A stretch of 39,646 nucleotides of DNA from a virus, in IMG/VR virus record IMGVR_UViG_3300034121_002068, positions 1-39,646 of that record; one strand, given 5' to 3'. Within the stretch, counting starts at the first letter, position 1, and the number at the start of each line of letters is the position of its first letter. This document shows, in pieces, positions 15,414 through 22,193 of the stretch. Under the pieces are notes generated by a model that had not been told where the DNA came from, made no database searches, and saw nothing but the letters and a program-made list of their open reading frames with translations. The position numbers were made by a program, and so were the translations under genes.

Positions 15414-16202
15414 ATGTCTGCGATTGTGCGAGAAGTGACGGTGGGGCCTTGCCGATTGATTTTGGGCGATTCGCTGGGGGTTATTTCGTGTCTTGATGCG
15501 GATAGCGTCGACGCGTTGATTACGGATCCTCCTTACAGTTCGGGCGGCATGGTGCGAAGCGACCGTACACAACAAACGCGGACGAAATACCAGACAACAA
15601 AAGTCTTGAACGAAAAACCGTTGTTTTCCGGCGACAATCGTGATCAACGCGGTTTTTTTGCGTGGTGTTCGGTTTGGCTGATGATGTGCGAAACGGTGGT
15701 TCGGCCAGGGGGCGCTGTGGCGTTGTTTTCCGACTGGCGGCAATTGCCGACTACAACGGATGCGATTCAGTCGGGCGGGTTTGTTTGGCGTGGGATTGTT
15801 GTCTGGGACAAGGTCAACGCGCGGCCGATGCCGAATCGGTTCAATTGTCGGTGTGAATACGCTGTGTGGGGAACGCGGGGCCCTCGGAAGTTTTTAACGA
15901 ATTCGAAGTCACGATATCTGAAAGGTTTAGTTCGTTGTTCGGCTCCTACCGGAATCGCGCGGGAACATAGTACGCAGAAACCGGTCGAGACAATGTCTCA
16001 CTTAGTGGCAATTGCGGACGTGGGGGAAACGGTGTTGGATCCGTTTATGGGCTCGGGAACTACGGGGGTAGCGTGCATTGAATCGGGTCGCCAGTTCATC
16101 GGCATTGAAAAAGATTCGACCTATTTTGAAATTGCGGTTCGGCGTTGTACGGAAGCGTGGGAACGGAAGAATTCAAGTCAAGTTGTGGGGGCTCTGACGT
16201 GA
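15414..16202 (+). CDS. DNA methyltransferase, beta-class (N4-cytosine/N6-adenine type)
   Basis: A 262-residue protein from ATG 15414, which follows AAGGA at 7 nt. Motif IV TDPPYSS (Asp38-Tyr41) comes before motif I DPFMGSGTTGVA (from Asp209), the permuted order of N4/N6 beta-class enzymes, and the C-terminus keeps FIGIEKDSTYFEIA. It transfers methyl groups from S-adenosylmethionine to DNA, probably protecting phage DNA from host restriction or marking packaging. No restriction gene is adjacent. An alternative start, TTG 15249 with GGAG 6 nt upstream, would add 55 residues coded by the tandem repeat in the same frame. Both starts may be used. Confidence 0.9.
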   Translation: MSAIVREVTVGPCRLILGDSLGVISCLDADSVDALITDPPYSSGGMVRSDRTQQTRTKYQTTKVLNEKPLFSGDNRDQRGFFAWCSVWLMMCETVVRPGGAVALFSDWRQLPTTTDAIQSGGFVWRGIVVWDKVNARPMPNRFNCRCEYAVWGTRGPRKFLTNSKSRYLKGLVRCSAPTGIAREHSTQKPVETMSHLVAIADVGETVLDPFMGSGTTGVACIESGRQFIGIEKDSTYFEIAVRRCTEAWERKNSSQVVGALT

Positions 16203-16588
16203 TACGACGGAACGCGGCTTATATCGTGCGTAGTCGGCTGCGGTCCTCTCAGGGGTCGCAAGCGACGATTACGCGCGGTCAAGATTCCTGCGGGGGTGTC
16301 ACTGCTGTATTGGGTGGTGTCGAGTCAATTGCCGATTCTCCGGGGACGGTGCGGTTCGAAGCCGAAACTCAAGAAATTTTGATTTTGGCGGCGGAGTACT
16401 CGCCGACGGGTCCGGCGACTGATCCGGAGACGGGGGACATTATTACCGTGATAATCGAGGGGAAGTCGGTGCGGTTCGAAGCGCGGATTCCCAGCGGTTC
16501 CCAAAAGTGTTTTCAGCGGGCCAATTCGGAATGGTCCGAATTGCGAGTCCATTGTCGGCGAGTGGATGCGGTCAACGCGGATTTATGA
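16199..16588 (+). CDS. Probable head-tail connector protein
   Basis: A 129-residue protein starting at GTG 16199, overlapping the methyltransferase stop as GTGA. Its core is beta-rich (VTAVLGGVESI...TVRFEAETQEILILAAEY, then IVTVIIEGKSVRFEARIPSGSQK) and it ends with WSELRVHCRRVDAV. It resembles the small head-tail or stopper proteins that lie just before tail-completion genes, which is what follows here. No family motif allows a firm name. Confidence 0.5.
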   Translation: MIRRNAAYIVRSRLRSSQGSQATITRGQDSCGGVTAVLGGVESIADSPGTVRFEAETQEILILAAEYSPTGPATDPETGDIITVIIEGKSVRFEARIPSGSQKCFQRANSEWSELRVHCRRVDAVNADL

Positions 16589-16597
16589 GGGCTGACG

Positions 16598-17056
16598 ATG
16601 GCGGACGCGTTTCTCGTTGCGATTGCTGACGGGGTGCTGCTGGATTACCTGGCGGCTTTCAATTTGGGCCGATTGCCTCAGGCAATTCGGGGCCGGCGGG
16701 GGAAGGTCCCGATATTTTTGCCTGGCAAACAAGATTTCGGGGTTAACGAAATTTTTGTTTCGCCGAACACGGAATCGAGTGCTCGAGTATCGCGAAATTC
16801 GATCGAGGTGGATTACTCGATAGAAGTGGGGCTGTGTGTCCGGTTGCGGGACAAATCGAATGAGGCGGTCGACTCGTGTTTGTTGATGGCTCAACTGATG
16901 GCCGATTATTTTTTTGACTACGGGTTGTCTAATGGGCTGGCGACGTGGATGAAAAACGAAGTGTTGTTCTGGGGCGATGCTGAACGGATTAAATCAGACG
17001 GGACGTTTTTCGCGCTGTGGGATATGACGTTTGCGGGTCAACGGTCGAGGGTGTGA
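16598..17056 (+). CDS. Probable tail terminator / tail-completion protein
   Basis: A 152-residue protein, ATG 16598 after GAGGGC. It has the look of tail-terminator proteins: an N-terminal helix (FLVAIADGVLLDYLAAFN), a central beta-sheet (RNSIEVDYSIEVGLCVRLRD), a helix (CLLMAQLMADYFFDYGL) and a final strand pair (FFALWDMTFAGQRSRV). Tail terminators cap the tail tube and set its length with the tape measure. The assignment depends on position and predicted fold. Its stop codon is shared with the next start (GTGA). Confidence 0.5.
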   Translation: MADAFLVAIADGVLLDYLAAFNLGRLPQAIRGRRGKVPIFLPGKQDFGVNEIFVSPNTESSARVSRNSIEVDYSIEVGLCVRLRDKSNEAVDSCLLMAQLMADYFFDYGLSNGLATWMKNEVLFWGDAERIKSDGTFFALWDMTFAGQRSRV

Positions 17057-17610
17057 TTTTGGGAAACGCGGCGTTTGAAATCGATATCCGGATGGCTCGC
17101 GGGGCGTTTTTTAATCGTCGCGCTGTGACCGGTGCGGTGTCGTTGGCGAAACGCAAAGTGTTGTCGAAATTCGGGGCGTTTGTACGGACGCGGGCTCGAT
17201 CGTTGATGCGGCCGGCGCGGATGAAATCGCGTGCGGAAATGTCCTCGGCGGAAATCATTGTGTATGAGGAAAAAAAACGATACGCGCTGCGGGTGCATGG
17301 TCCTACGCCTCGTCGTCCGATGGCGAGTAGTAAGCCGGGGGATCCTCCTCGGGTGATTTTGGGGCTGCTCAAGCAACATTTGTATTTTTCGTATGACGCT
17401 GATAAGGGCTCGGTGGTGATTGGTCCGGCGAAGCTCAACGGGACAAATTCTAACGCGCCGGAAGTTCTGGAACATGGCGGCTGGGTGCGGATGCCCAACG
17501 GGCGAAATGTATGGATCGAGGCGCGGCCGTTTATGTCTCCGAGTTTCGAGGCGGAGATGCCTGGCGTGCCGATGCTGTGGGCCGGGGCTCTTGACGGAAA
17601 CGGGCTTTGA
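17053..17610 (+). CDS. Minor tail / HK97 gp10-like tail-completion protein
   Basis: A 185-residue basic protein with GTG 17053 in a GTGA overlap. The N-terminal half is Arg-rich and helical (MARGAFFNRRAVTGAVSLAKRKVLSKFG...RARSLMRPARM). The C-terminus has VWIEARPFMSPSFEAEMP, the ARPFM.PA-type ending typical of HK97 gp10 / minor tail Z-like proteins. These proteins join head and tail. It belongs to the same coupled set as the two preceding genes. Confidence 0.65.
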   Translation: MILGNAAFEIDIRMARGAFFNRRAVTGAVSLAKRKVLSKFGAFVRTRARSLMRPARMKSRAEMSSAEIIVYEEKKRYALRVHGPTPRRPMASSKPGDPPRVILGLLKQHLYFSYDADKGSVVIGPAKLNGTNSNAPEVLEHGGWVRMPNGRNVWIEARPFMSPSFEAEMPGVPMLWAGALDGNGL

Positions 17611-17645
17611 TTTTTGGTGGTTTTTCGTTTTATCGGATTGCGATA

Positions 17646-19118
17646 ATGGCAAAACAGGCTTGGCGAGTTATTGAAAAAACAAGTTCCATTGGGTCGGGGG
17701 CGTTGTCGCTGCTTGGTGCTGATGTCGGTTTTCAGCGGTTTCGCGATCGCCTGGCGGATGGCTCGGTGGTGTCGGTGGTGGTTGTCAATCCGGGAAAAAA
17801 CGAGTCTGAAGAGTTTTTGGCAACGTTGGCCTATGGCTCGCCGGATACGATTACGCGTTTGAAAACAATCAGTTCGACGAATTCGGACGCGGCGGTTTCG
17901 TGGACGTCCGGCAGTAAACTGGTGATGCTGACGTTGCCTTCTTACGCGTGTTTGGCGATGGCGGCCATGAAGCCAGCGGTTCGGGCGGCGTTGAAAACCA
18001 ATGTGTCGTTGTCGTCTCTCGTGGCCGGGTACGTCATGGATGGCGTGACGTTGGCTACTGGGGACCGGGTGTTGTTGGCCGGGCAAACAACGGCGACGCA
18101 AAACGGGATTTATGTTGTGGCGGCAACGGGGTCACCTGGGCGGGCTCTCGATTTTTCAGCCGGCGATACCGTGGCGGGGGCGAGTGTCCCTGTGTTGCTC
18201 GGGTCGACGCTGACGGGTCAAGTGTTTGTTTGCACTTCTTCACCTGGTGCCGATGTGTGCGGGACGAATTCCCTGACGTTTGTCTCTCCTCAGGGGCCGA
18301 CGGGTGCGACCGGTCCGGCGAACACGCTGTCGATTGGATCGGTGACGACGTTGTCGGCGGGGGCGGCGGCGACGGCGACGATATCCGGGACGGCGCCGAC
18401 TCAAACGTTGTCGTTGGGGATTCCTCGAGGAACGGATGGAACTACGGGGTTGGGGTCGGTTACGTTGGTGAATGCGTCCGGAATGAGTGGGATCACTGTG
18501 ACCGGGGGGCCAATTACGACGGCCGGTTCGCTGGCGCTGGGGCTGACGTTTGCCGGTGATGGGGTAGTCGACTCCGTCGGCAATTTGACGATTACGAAAA
18601 CCAACGGGGTTTCGTTTGCTGCGTCGGCGACAACTGACGCGACGAACGCGGGCAACATTACCGCCGGTGTGTTGGCGGCGGCTCGTGGTGGAGCTGGGGC
18701 CAACAATGGGATTTTGAAAGCCAATGGAACTGGGACGGTGACGACTGCAACGGCGGGAGCGGATTACTGCGCGCCGGGGACGGTGACGTTGTTTACGCGT
18801 CAACAGAATTTTGGGGCGGTGGCGCTGACTGATGGGGCGTCAATTGCGTGGGACCTGTCGTTGGCGCAAGTGGCAAAAGTGACTTTGGCAGGGAATCGGA
18901 CGCTGGCGGCGCCGTCCAATCTGGTCGACGGTGGGACCTATATTTTGCGGGTCAAACAGGATGCGACCGGGTCGCGGACGCTGGCGTATAACGCGGTGTT
19001 CAAGTGGGTTGGCGGCACGGCTCCGGTGTTGTCGACGGCGGCGAATTCGCTGGATGTTTTGACGTTCGTTTGCGATGGGACCAATCTTTACGGGGTGATT
19101 CAAAAGGCGTTTTCCTGA
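17646..19118 (+). CDS. Tail-fibre-like protein with a collagen-like segment
   Basis: A 490-residue protein from ATG 17646 (an upstream TTG would add 13). Residues 1-100 are a unique head. Then comes a typical fibre module (VMDGVTLATGDRVLLAGQTTATQNGIYVVAA...), then GPTGATGP and GTDGTTG collagen-like turns, beta-repeat segments (AARGGAGANNGILKANGTG) and a C-terminal beta domain (VKQDATGSRTLAYNAVFKWVGG). Such proteins trimerise and bind host surface receptors. The position between tail-completion genes and another adhesin fits a tail or head fibre. Confidence 0.7.
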   Translation: MAKQAWRVIEKTSSIGSGALSLLGADVGFQRFRDRLADGSVVSVVVVNPGKNESEEFLATLAYGSPDTITRLKTISSTNSDAAVSWTSGSKLVMLTLPSYACLAMAAMKPAVRAALKTNVSLSSLVAGYVMDGVTLATGDRVLLAGQTTATQNGIYVVAATGSPGRALDFSAGDTVAGASVPVLLGSTLTGQVFVCTSSPGADVCGTNSLTFVSPQGPTGATGPANTLSIGSVTTLSAGAAATATISGTAPTQTLSLGIPRGTDGTTGLGSVTLVNASGMSGITVTGGPITTAGSLALGLTFAGDGVVDSVGNLTITKTNGVSFAASATTDATNAGNITAGVLAAARGGAGANNGILKANGTGTVTTATAGADYCAPGTVTLFTRQQNFGAVALTDGASIAWDLSLAQVAKVTLAGNRTLAAPSNLVDGGTYILRVKQDATGSRTLAYNAVFKWVGGTAPVLSTAANSLDVLTFVCDGTNLYGVIQKAFS

Positions 19119-19759
19119 TGTTTACTTTTCCCGCTACATTTTTTGCTTCGGGTACCGGCGGCGGTTATTCGCCGGGGTCGACGTCGTTTACCTCGGGGTC
19201 GGGTTCGTTCACGGTGCCGTCTGGTGTCACGTCGCTAACGATCGAGGGATGGGGCGGCGGCGGCGGTGGTGGGGCTGGTGACTCAGGGGGACCTTTTGCC
19301 TTGGATCAAGGCGGAAACGGCGGAAGCGGCGGCGGGTATTTCTCGAAAACATTGAGCGTTACGGCAGCGCAAACAATCCCTTGGTTTGTGACTGGCGGAG
19401 TGGCTGCAGGGGATACGGTAGGTGGATCGGGTCAAGGGGCCTCGGGTGCTTCGGTGAATGTTGGGGGCGGTGCGTATCAAGCCAGCGGCGGAACTGGTGG
19501 CTTTTCGAACGGCTCGGCGTCGGCGGTGTCGGGCGGGGTCGCCTCCGGTGGCGACACGAACACAAGCGGCGCGAACGGTGGGGTGCATTCCGGAAATGAC
19601 GGGGCGGCCGGTGGCAATTCTGGCGCGGGATCCGGTGGGGGCGCGTCGAGTACTGCGGCGGCGAACAATGCGACCGGGCCGGGTGGTGGTGGTGGTGGAG
19701 GGGGGAAGAATTTTGCGGGCGGGTCGGGTGGAATTGCTCAGATAACTTTCACTTGGTAA
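19118..19759 (+). CDS. Glycine-rich adhesin-like protein
   Basis: A 213-residue protein whose ATG overlaps the previous stop (TGATG). After FTSGSGSFTVPSGVTSLTIE, the protein becomes extremely glycine-rich (GGGGGGGAG, GGNGGSGGG, GPGGGGGGGG) and ends GGIAQITFTW. This matches the glycine-rich domain of many phage tail proteins and the polyglycine-II receptor-binding tips known from T-even gp38 adhesins. It probably recognises the host surface. Gly-rich loops suggest a hypervariable tip. Confidence 0.7.
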   Translation: MFTFPATFFASGTGGGYSPGSTSFTSGSGSFTVPSGVTSLTIEGWGGGGGGGAGDSGGPFALDQGGNGGSGGGYFSKTLSVTAAQTIPWFVTGGVAAGDTVGGSGQGASGASVNVGGGAYQASGGTGGFSNGSASAVSGGVASGGDTNTSGANGGVHSGNDGAAGGNSGAGSGGGASSTAAANNATGPGGGGGGGGKNFAGGSGGIAQITFTW

Positions 19760-19770
19760 GGGTGTGAATT

Positions 19771-19938
19771 GTGATTAGCGGTTGCCAAGCGTGCGGTCAG
19801 TTTCCGAATCAGTCTCTCGGTTTGCCGGTGCGAACGGGGGCGAAGACGGCGGCCGTGAGCGTGAAGCCGAAATATATGGTCAAAGTCCGGTCGTTTGCCA
19901 AGTATCAACCACGAACGAAACGTTTGCCAAAAGTTTGA
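19771..19938 (+). CDS. Small basic protein
   Basis: A 55-residue protein starting at GTG 19771 with AAGGG 8 nt upstream. It has CQAC near the start and then a strongly basic tail (KPKYMVKVRSFAKYQPRTKR). The charge suggests nucleic-acid binding. The two cysteines alone are not enough for zinc binding. Unknown function; lies in the tail gene cluster. Confidence 0.5.
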   Translation: MISGCQACGQFPNQSLGLPVRTGAKTAAVSVKPKYMVKVRSFAKYQPRTKRLPKV

Positions 19939-19973
19939 TTTTGTATACGTTTTCAAAACGATAGGTTTTCCAA

Positions 19974-20507
19974 ATGCCTGTTACCGATTGGCTAATTGGC
20001 AACGCAAACGATGTGTTGCTTGATTCGTTCCACGATGAATATACCGGAGCGGTGGAAAATGACGTGACGGCGTTTGTGTCGTTGTGCGCTGCGGTGCCGG
20101 TGGCAATTGTTGGGGCGACGAATGCGTCTCCGATCGTGATTACGACGGCGGGGCCTCATGGTCGATCGACTGGGGACATTGTCACAATCGTCAACGTGGG
20201 GGGAAACGGGGCCGCAAAGGGGACGTTTGCGATAACCGTACTATCGTCGACGACGTTTAACTTGGGTTCCGGATCGGCGGGGGATGGTGCCTATACCGGC
20301 GGTGGCGAGGTTTACCAGTGCATCGCGAATGCGTCGGCGCTGCCGATGGTGTCGGTCGGTGCGGGTTCGTACTTGGTCAGCAAGGATGGTTCGTTGCCGT
20401 TGACGGATGGTCAACAATTGGCGTTGGTCATTTATTGCTTGGGGACGTATCGCGATTTTTTCAACGCAATTTTGCCAGTGTTTGCGCGGCGGCGAACGCT
20501 GAGTTAA
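19974..20507 (+). CDS. Tail-associated protein with an FCCH-like beta module
   Basis: A 177-residue protein. Residues 45-115 match the ubiquitin-activating-enzyme FCCH-like module common in phage tail proteins: ATNASPIVITTAGPHGRSTGDIVTIVNVGGN...GTFAITVLSSTTFNLGSGSAGDGAYTGGG. The flanks are unique. Probably a structural tail or baseplate component. It lies just before the tail tube gene. Confidence 0.6.
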   Translation: MPVTDWLIGNANDVLLDSFHDEYTGAVENDVTAFVSLCAAVPVAIVGATNASPIVITTAGPHGRSTGDIVTIVNVGGNGAAKGTFAITVLSSTTFNLGSGSAGDGAYTGGGEVYQCIANASALPMVSVGAGSYLVSKDGSLPLTDGQQLALVIYCLGTYRDFFNAILPVFARRRTLS

Positions 20508-20563
20508 TGTGAGTTTGTTTTGAATTAGGGTGTGGGAATCGGGTCATTTTTGGAGGATTGAGA

Positions 20564-20983
20564 ATGCCTACTTCGGCGAAGCTGGTCGGTATTAACGGGA
20601 AAATGTTTGTGGGCGCTGCGGGTACGACTCCGACGGTGGCAATAAATGACGAACAAGAGGTTGGTCTGAAAATCGATAACGACACGGTCACCTGGGCGAC
20701 TCGTGGCGGGCCTCGGGCTGATAGCGGATATGGCAAACAATCGTTGTCTGCCAGTGCAAAAATCGTGAAGGATTCAACGAACGCTTCTTATGTTTTGTTG
20801 GCCGCTGCCTGTGTTGGCCGAACGGCCATAGCGCTGAAATTTCTCGACAAAACTTCGGGCGTGGGGTGGGATGCCGATTGGATCGTGGCCATGTCCGACG
20901 AAAAACAGGGGATGGACGGGGTGATAACCGTCGATTTTGAGTTTAAGCAATCGCTGGCGTTGCGCGACGCGACGATTACCTAA
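20564..20983 (+). CDS. Major tail tube protein
   Basis: A 139-residue protein from ATG 20564 after a strong TTGGAGG. It has the beta-rich profile and size of siphovirus tail tube proteins: KLVGINGKMFVGAAG, then VGLKIDNDTVTWATRG, KQSLSASAKIV, and a C-terminal VITVDFEFKQSLALRDATIT. It is followed by a small gene and then the chaperone and tape-measure genes, the usual order tube - chaperones - tape measure. Many copies would stack into the tail tube. Confidence 0.7.
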   Translation: MPTSAKLVGINGKMFVGAAGTTPTVAINDEQEVGLKIDNDTVTWATRGGPRADSGYGKQSLSASAKIVKDSTNASYVLLAAACVGRTAIALKFLDKTSGVGWDADWIVAMSDEKQGMDGVITVDFEFKQSLALRDATIT

Positions 20984-21096
20984 GCCGGTGGGTTTTGACG
21001 ATTTGGCTTCGGGCATGTATAGCGTATTTTTTGGCGGGGCTGGCGGCTGCCGGTCCCGTTTTTTTTAGGGTGGGTTCAAAAACTTGGGAGTGCGGG

Positions 21097-21297
21097 ATGA
21101 GCGGTCAAATTCAGTTTGTGGACGAATGCCATATTAACGGGGTCAAGTTTCCAAAGGGTTCGATTGTCAACGAGGCGGACGTTCCGGCCGATTGGTTGGT
21201 TGGGGCGATGCGGCATGGGTTTGTTTTTCGTCCTTCGGTGCCTGCGGTGAATTCTGATTTGGTGGAAACCGTTCCGGAAACCGTCATTCCGTATTAG
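21097..21297 (+). CDS. Small hypothetical protein in tail cluster
   Basis: A 66-residue protein starting at ATG 21097 after GGGAG. It has short beta strands (IQFVDECHINGVKFPKGSIV) and an acidic C-terminus (SDLVETVPETVIPY). Function unknown. It follows the tail tube gene, where some phages have small assembly factors. The frame opens upstream at 20995 with a hydrophobic extension, but no ribosome site supports that start. Confidence 0.55.
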   Translation: MSGQIQFVDECHINGVKFPKGSIVNEADVPADWLVGAMRHGFVFRPSVPAVNSDLVETVPETVIPY

Positions 21298-21310
21298 GTT
21301 TTTTGGTTGT

Positions 21311-21342
21311 GTCCCCTGTTAGGGTGACTCCTAATAGGGGGC
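21311..21342 (+). promoter_or_regulatory. Strong intergenic hairpin before the tail chaperones
   Basis: GTCCCCTGTTAGG, loop GTGACT, and CCTAATAGGGGGC form a 13-bp stem with two G-U pairs. No T-run follows, so it is a weak candidate as a terminator. It may set the ratio of tail-tube to chaperone mRNA by processing or stalling. Confidence 0.5.
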
Positions 21343-21393
21343 AATATTTCGGACGAAATAATTCTTTGACGATGGTTCATGGAAGGGCGAAAC

Positions 21394-21903
21394 GTGAAAA
21401 GTTTTGACGATTCAAAGGGTTTTACCTGGGTGATTAATCTGACGGTCGATAGTATGCGGCGTATCAAAGCGCTGACCGGTCATGATTTGACGGCGCCTCT
21501 TGCGTTGAACGCTGACAAAACCACGTTGTCGGAACGGATCGCTTCGGATGTCATGTTGCGGTGTGACATTTTGTTTGCTGCGGTGTCGACGCAAGCGGCT
21601 GAGGCGATGGTTACTGACGAGGAATTTGGCCGTCGGTTGTCGCCTGGGGTCATGCGGCTGGCGACCGAAGCGTTTTGGGGAGAGTTGACTGATTTTTTCC
21701 TCGAGCTCGGTCAAGCCGAAGTGGCGGAAGCAATTCAGGGAATTTTAAAACTCAACGAAACGATTCGAACGCGGTCGATGGAAAAAATGGGGGAAATCCA
21801 CCTGGCGATCACGGCGAACGTGACGGCGGAAATGGATCTGGAGACAGCAAAAATTCTCGATCATCTCAAACCGATGACGAGGGAACTTCCAACTGGGACT
21901 TGA
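21394..21903 (+). CDS. Tail assembly chaperone (lambda G-like)
   Basis: A 169-residue protein. I chose GTG 21394 because GGAAGGG lies 6 nt upstream; ATG 21379 has none. It is helical and acidic (SERIASDVMLRCDILFAAVSTQAAEAM...), a good match to the chaperones that wrap the tape measure before tail assembly. Its position between tail tube and tape measure also fits. In lambda a programmed -1 frameshift makes a G-T fusion; the -1 frame here is open over the 3' end of the gene and continues into the next ORF. Confidence 0.65.
   Translation: MKSFDDSKGFTWVINLTVDSMRRIKALTGHDLTAPLALNADKTTLSERIASDVMLRCDILFAAVSTQAAEAMVTDEEFGRRLSPGVMRLATEAFWGELTDFFLELGQAEVAEAIQGILKLNETIRTRSMEKMGEIHLAITANVTAEMDLETAKILDHLKPMTRELPTGT
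21782..21853 (+). promoter_or_regulatory. Candidate -1 frameshift region
   Basis: Two A-runs, AAAAAA (21782-21787) and AAAAA (21849-21853), could allow a lysine tRNA in the P site to slip one base back. The -1 frame is open from well upstream through the following ORF, and its peptide (TDDEGTSNWDLIDEFAG) looks like real coding sequence. Neither site is a classical X-XXY-YYZ heptamer. Confidence 0.4.
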
Positions 21904-22184
21904 TTGACGAGTTTGCCGGAATCCTGGGCATGGATCCGGGGCCGTTTACGCTGCGTCGTCTTGATGTGATGGTGCGGGCGCGGCTGCAGGTGCAATGGGT
22001 CCAGACGGCGCATTTGCTGGCGGCGTTGGCTCGGTGTGCGACGATCGATTTGGAATTTGACGCGGCCGCGTGGATGCCGGAAGCGTATCGGGAAAAACCT
22101 CAAGTACCGCGCGGCGATCCGGTGGAAATCAAGCGGGCTGAAATTGCGGCGTTTAACGCGGAGTTACGGCGGGGTCAACGATAG
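21900..22184 (+). CDS. Tail chaperone extension (lambda T-like), possibly translated by frameshift
   Basis: 94 residues if started at TTG 21900, which overlaps the G-like stop by TTGA but has no ribosome site at a good distance. The sequence (FAGILGMDPGPFTLRRLDVMVRARL) contains a phage T-type chaperone pattern, and it ends just before the tape measure gene. I favour a -1 ribosomal frameshift from the previous gene giving a longer G-T fusion; separate initiation cannot be excluded. Confidence 0.5.
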   Translation: MIDEFAGILGMDPGPFTLRRLDVMVRARLQVQWVQTAHLLAALARCATIDLEFDAAAWMPEAYREKPQVPRGDPVEIKRAEIAAFNAELRRGQR

Positions 22185-22193
22185 GGGGGTGCC

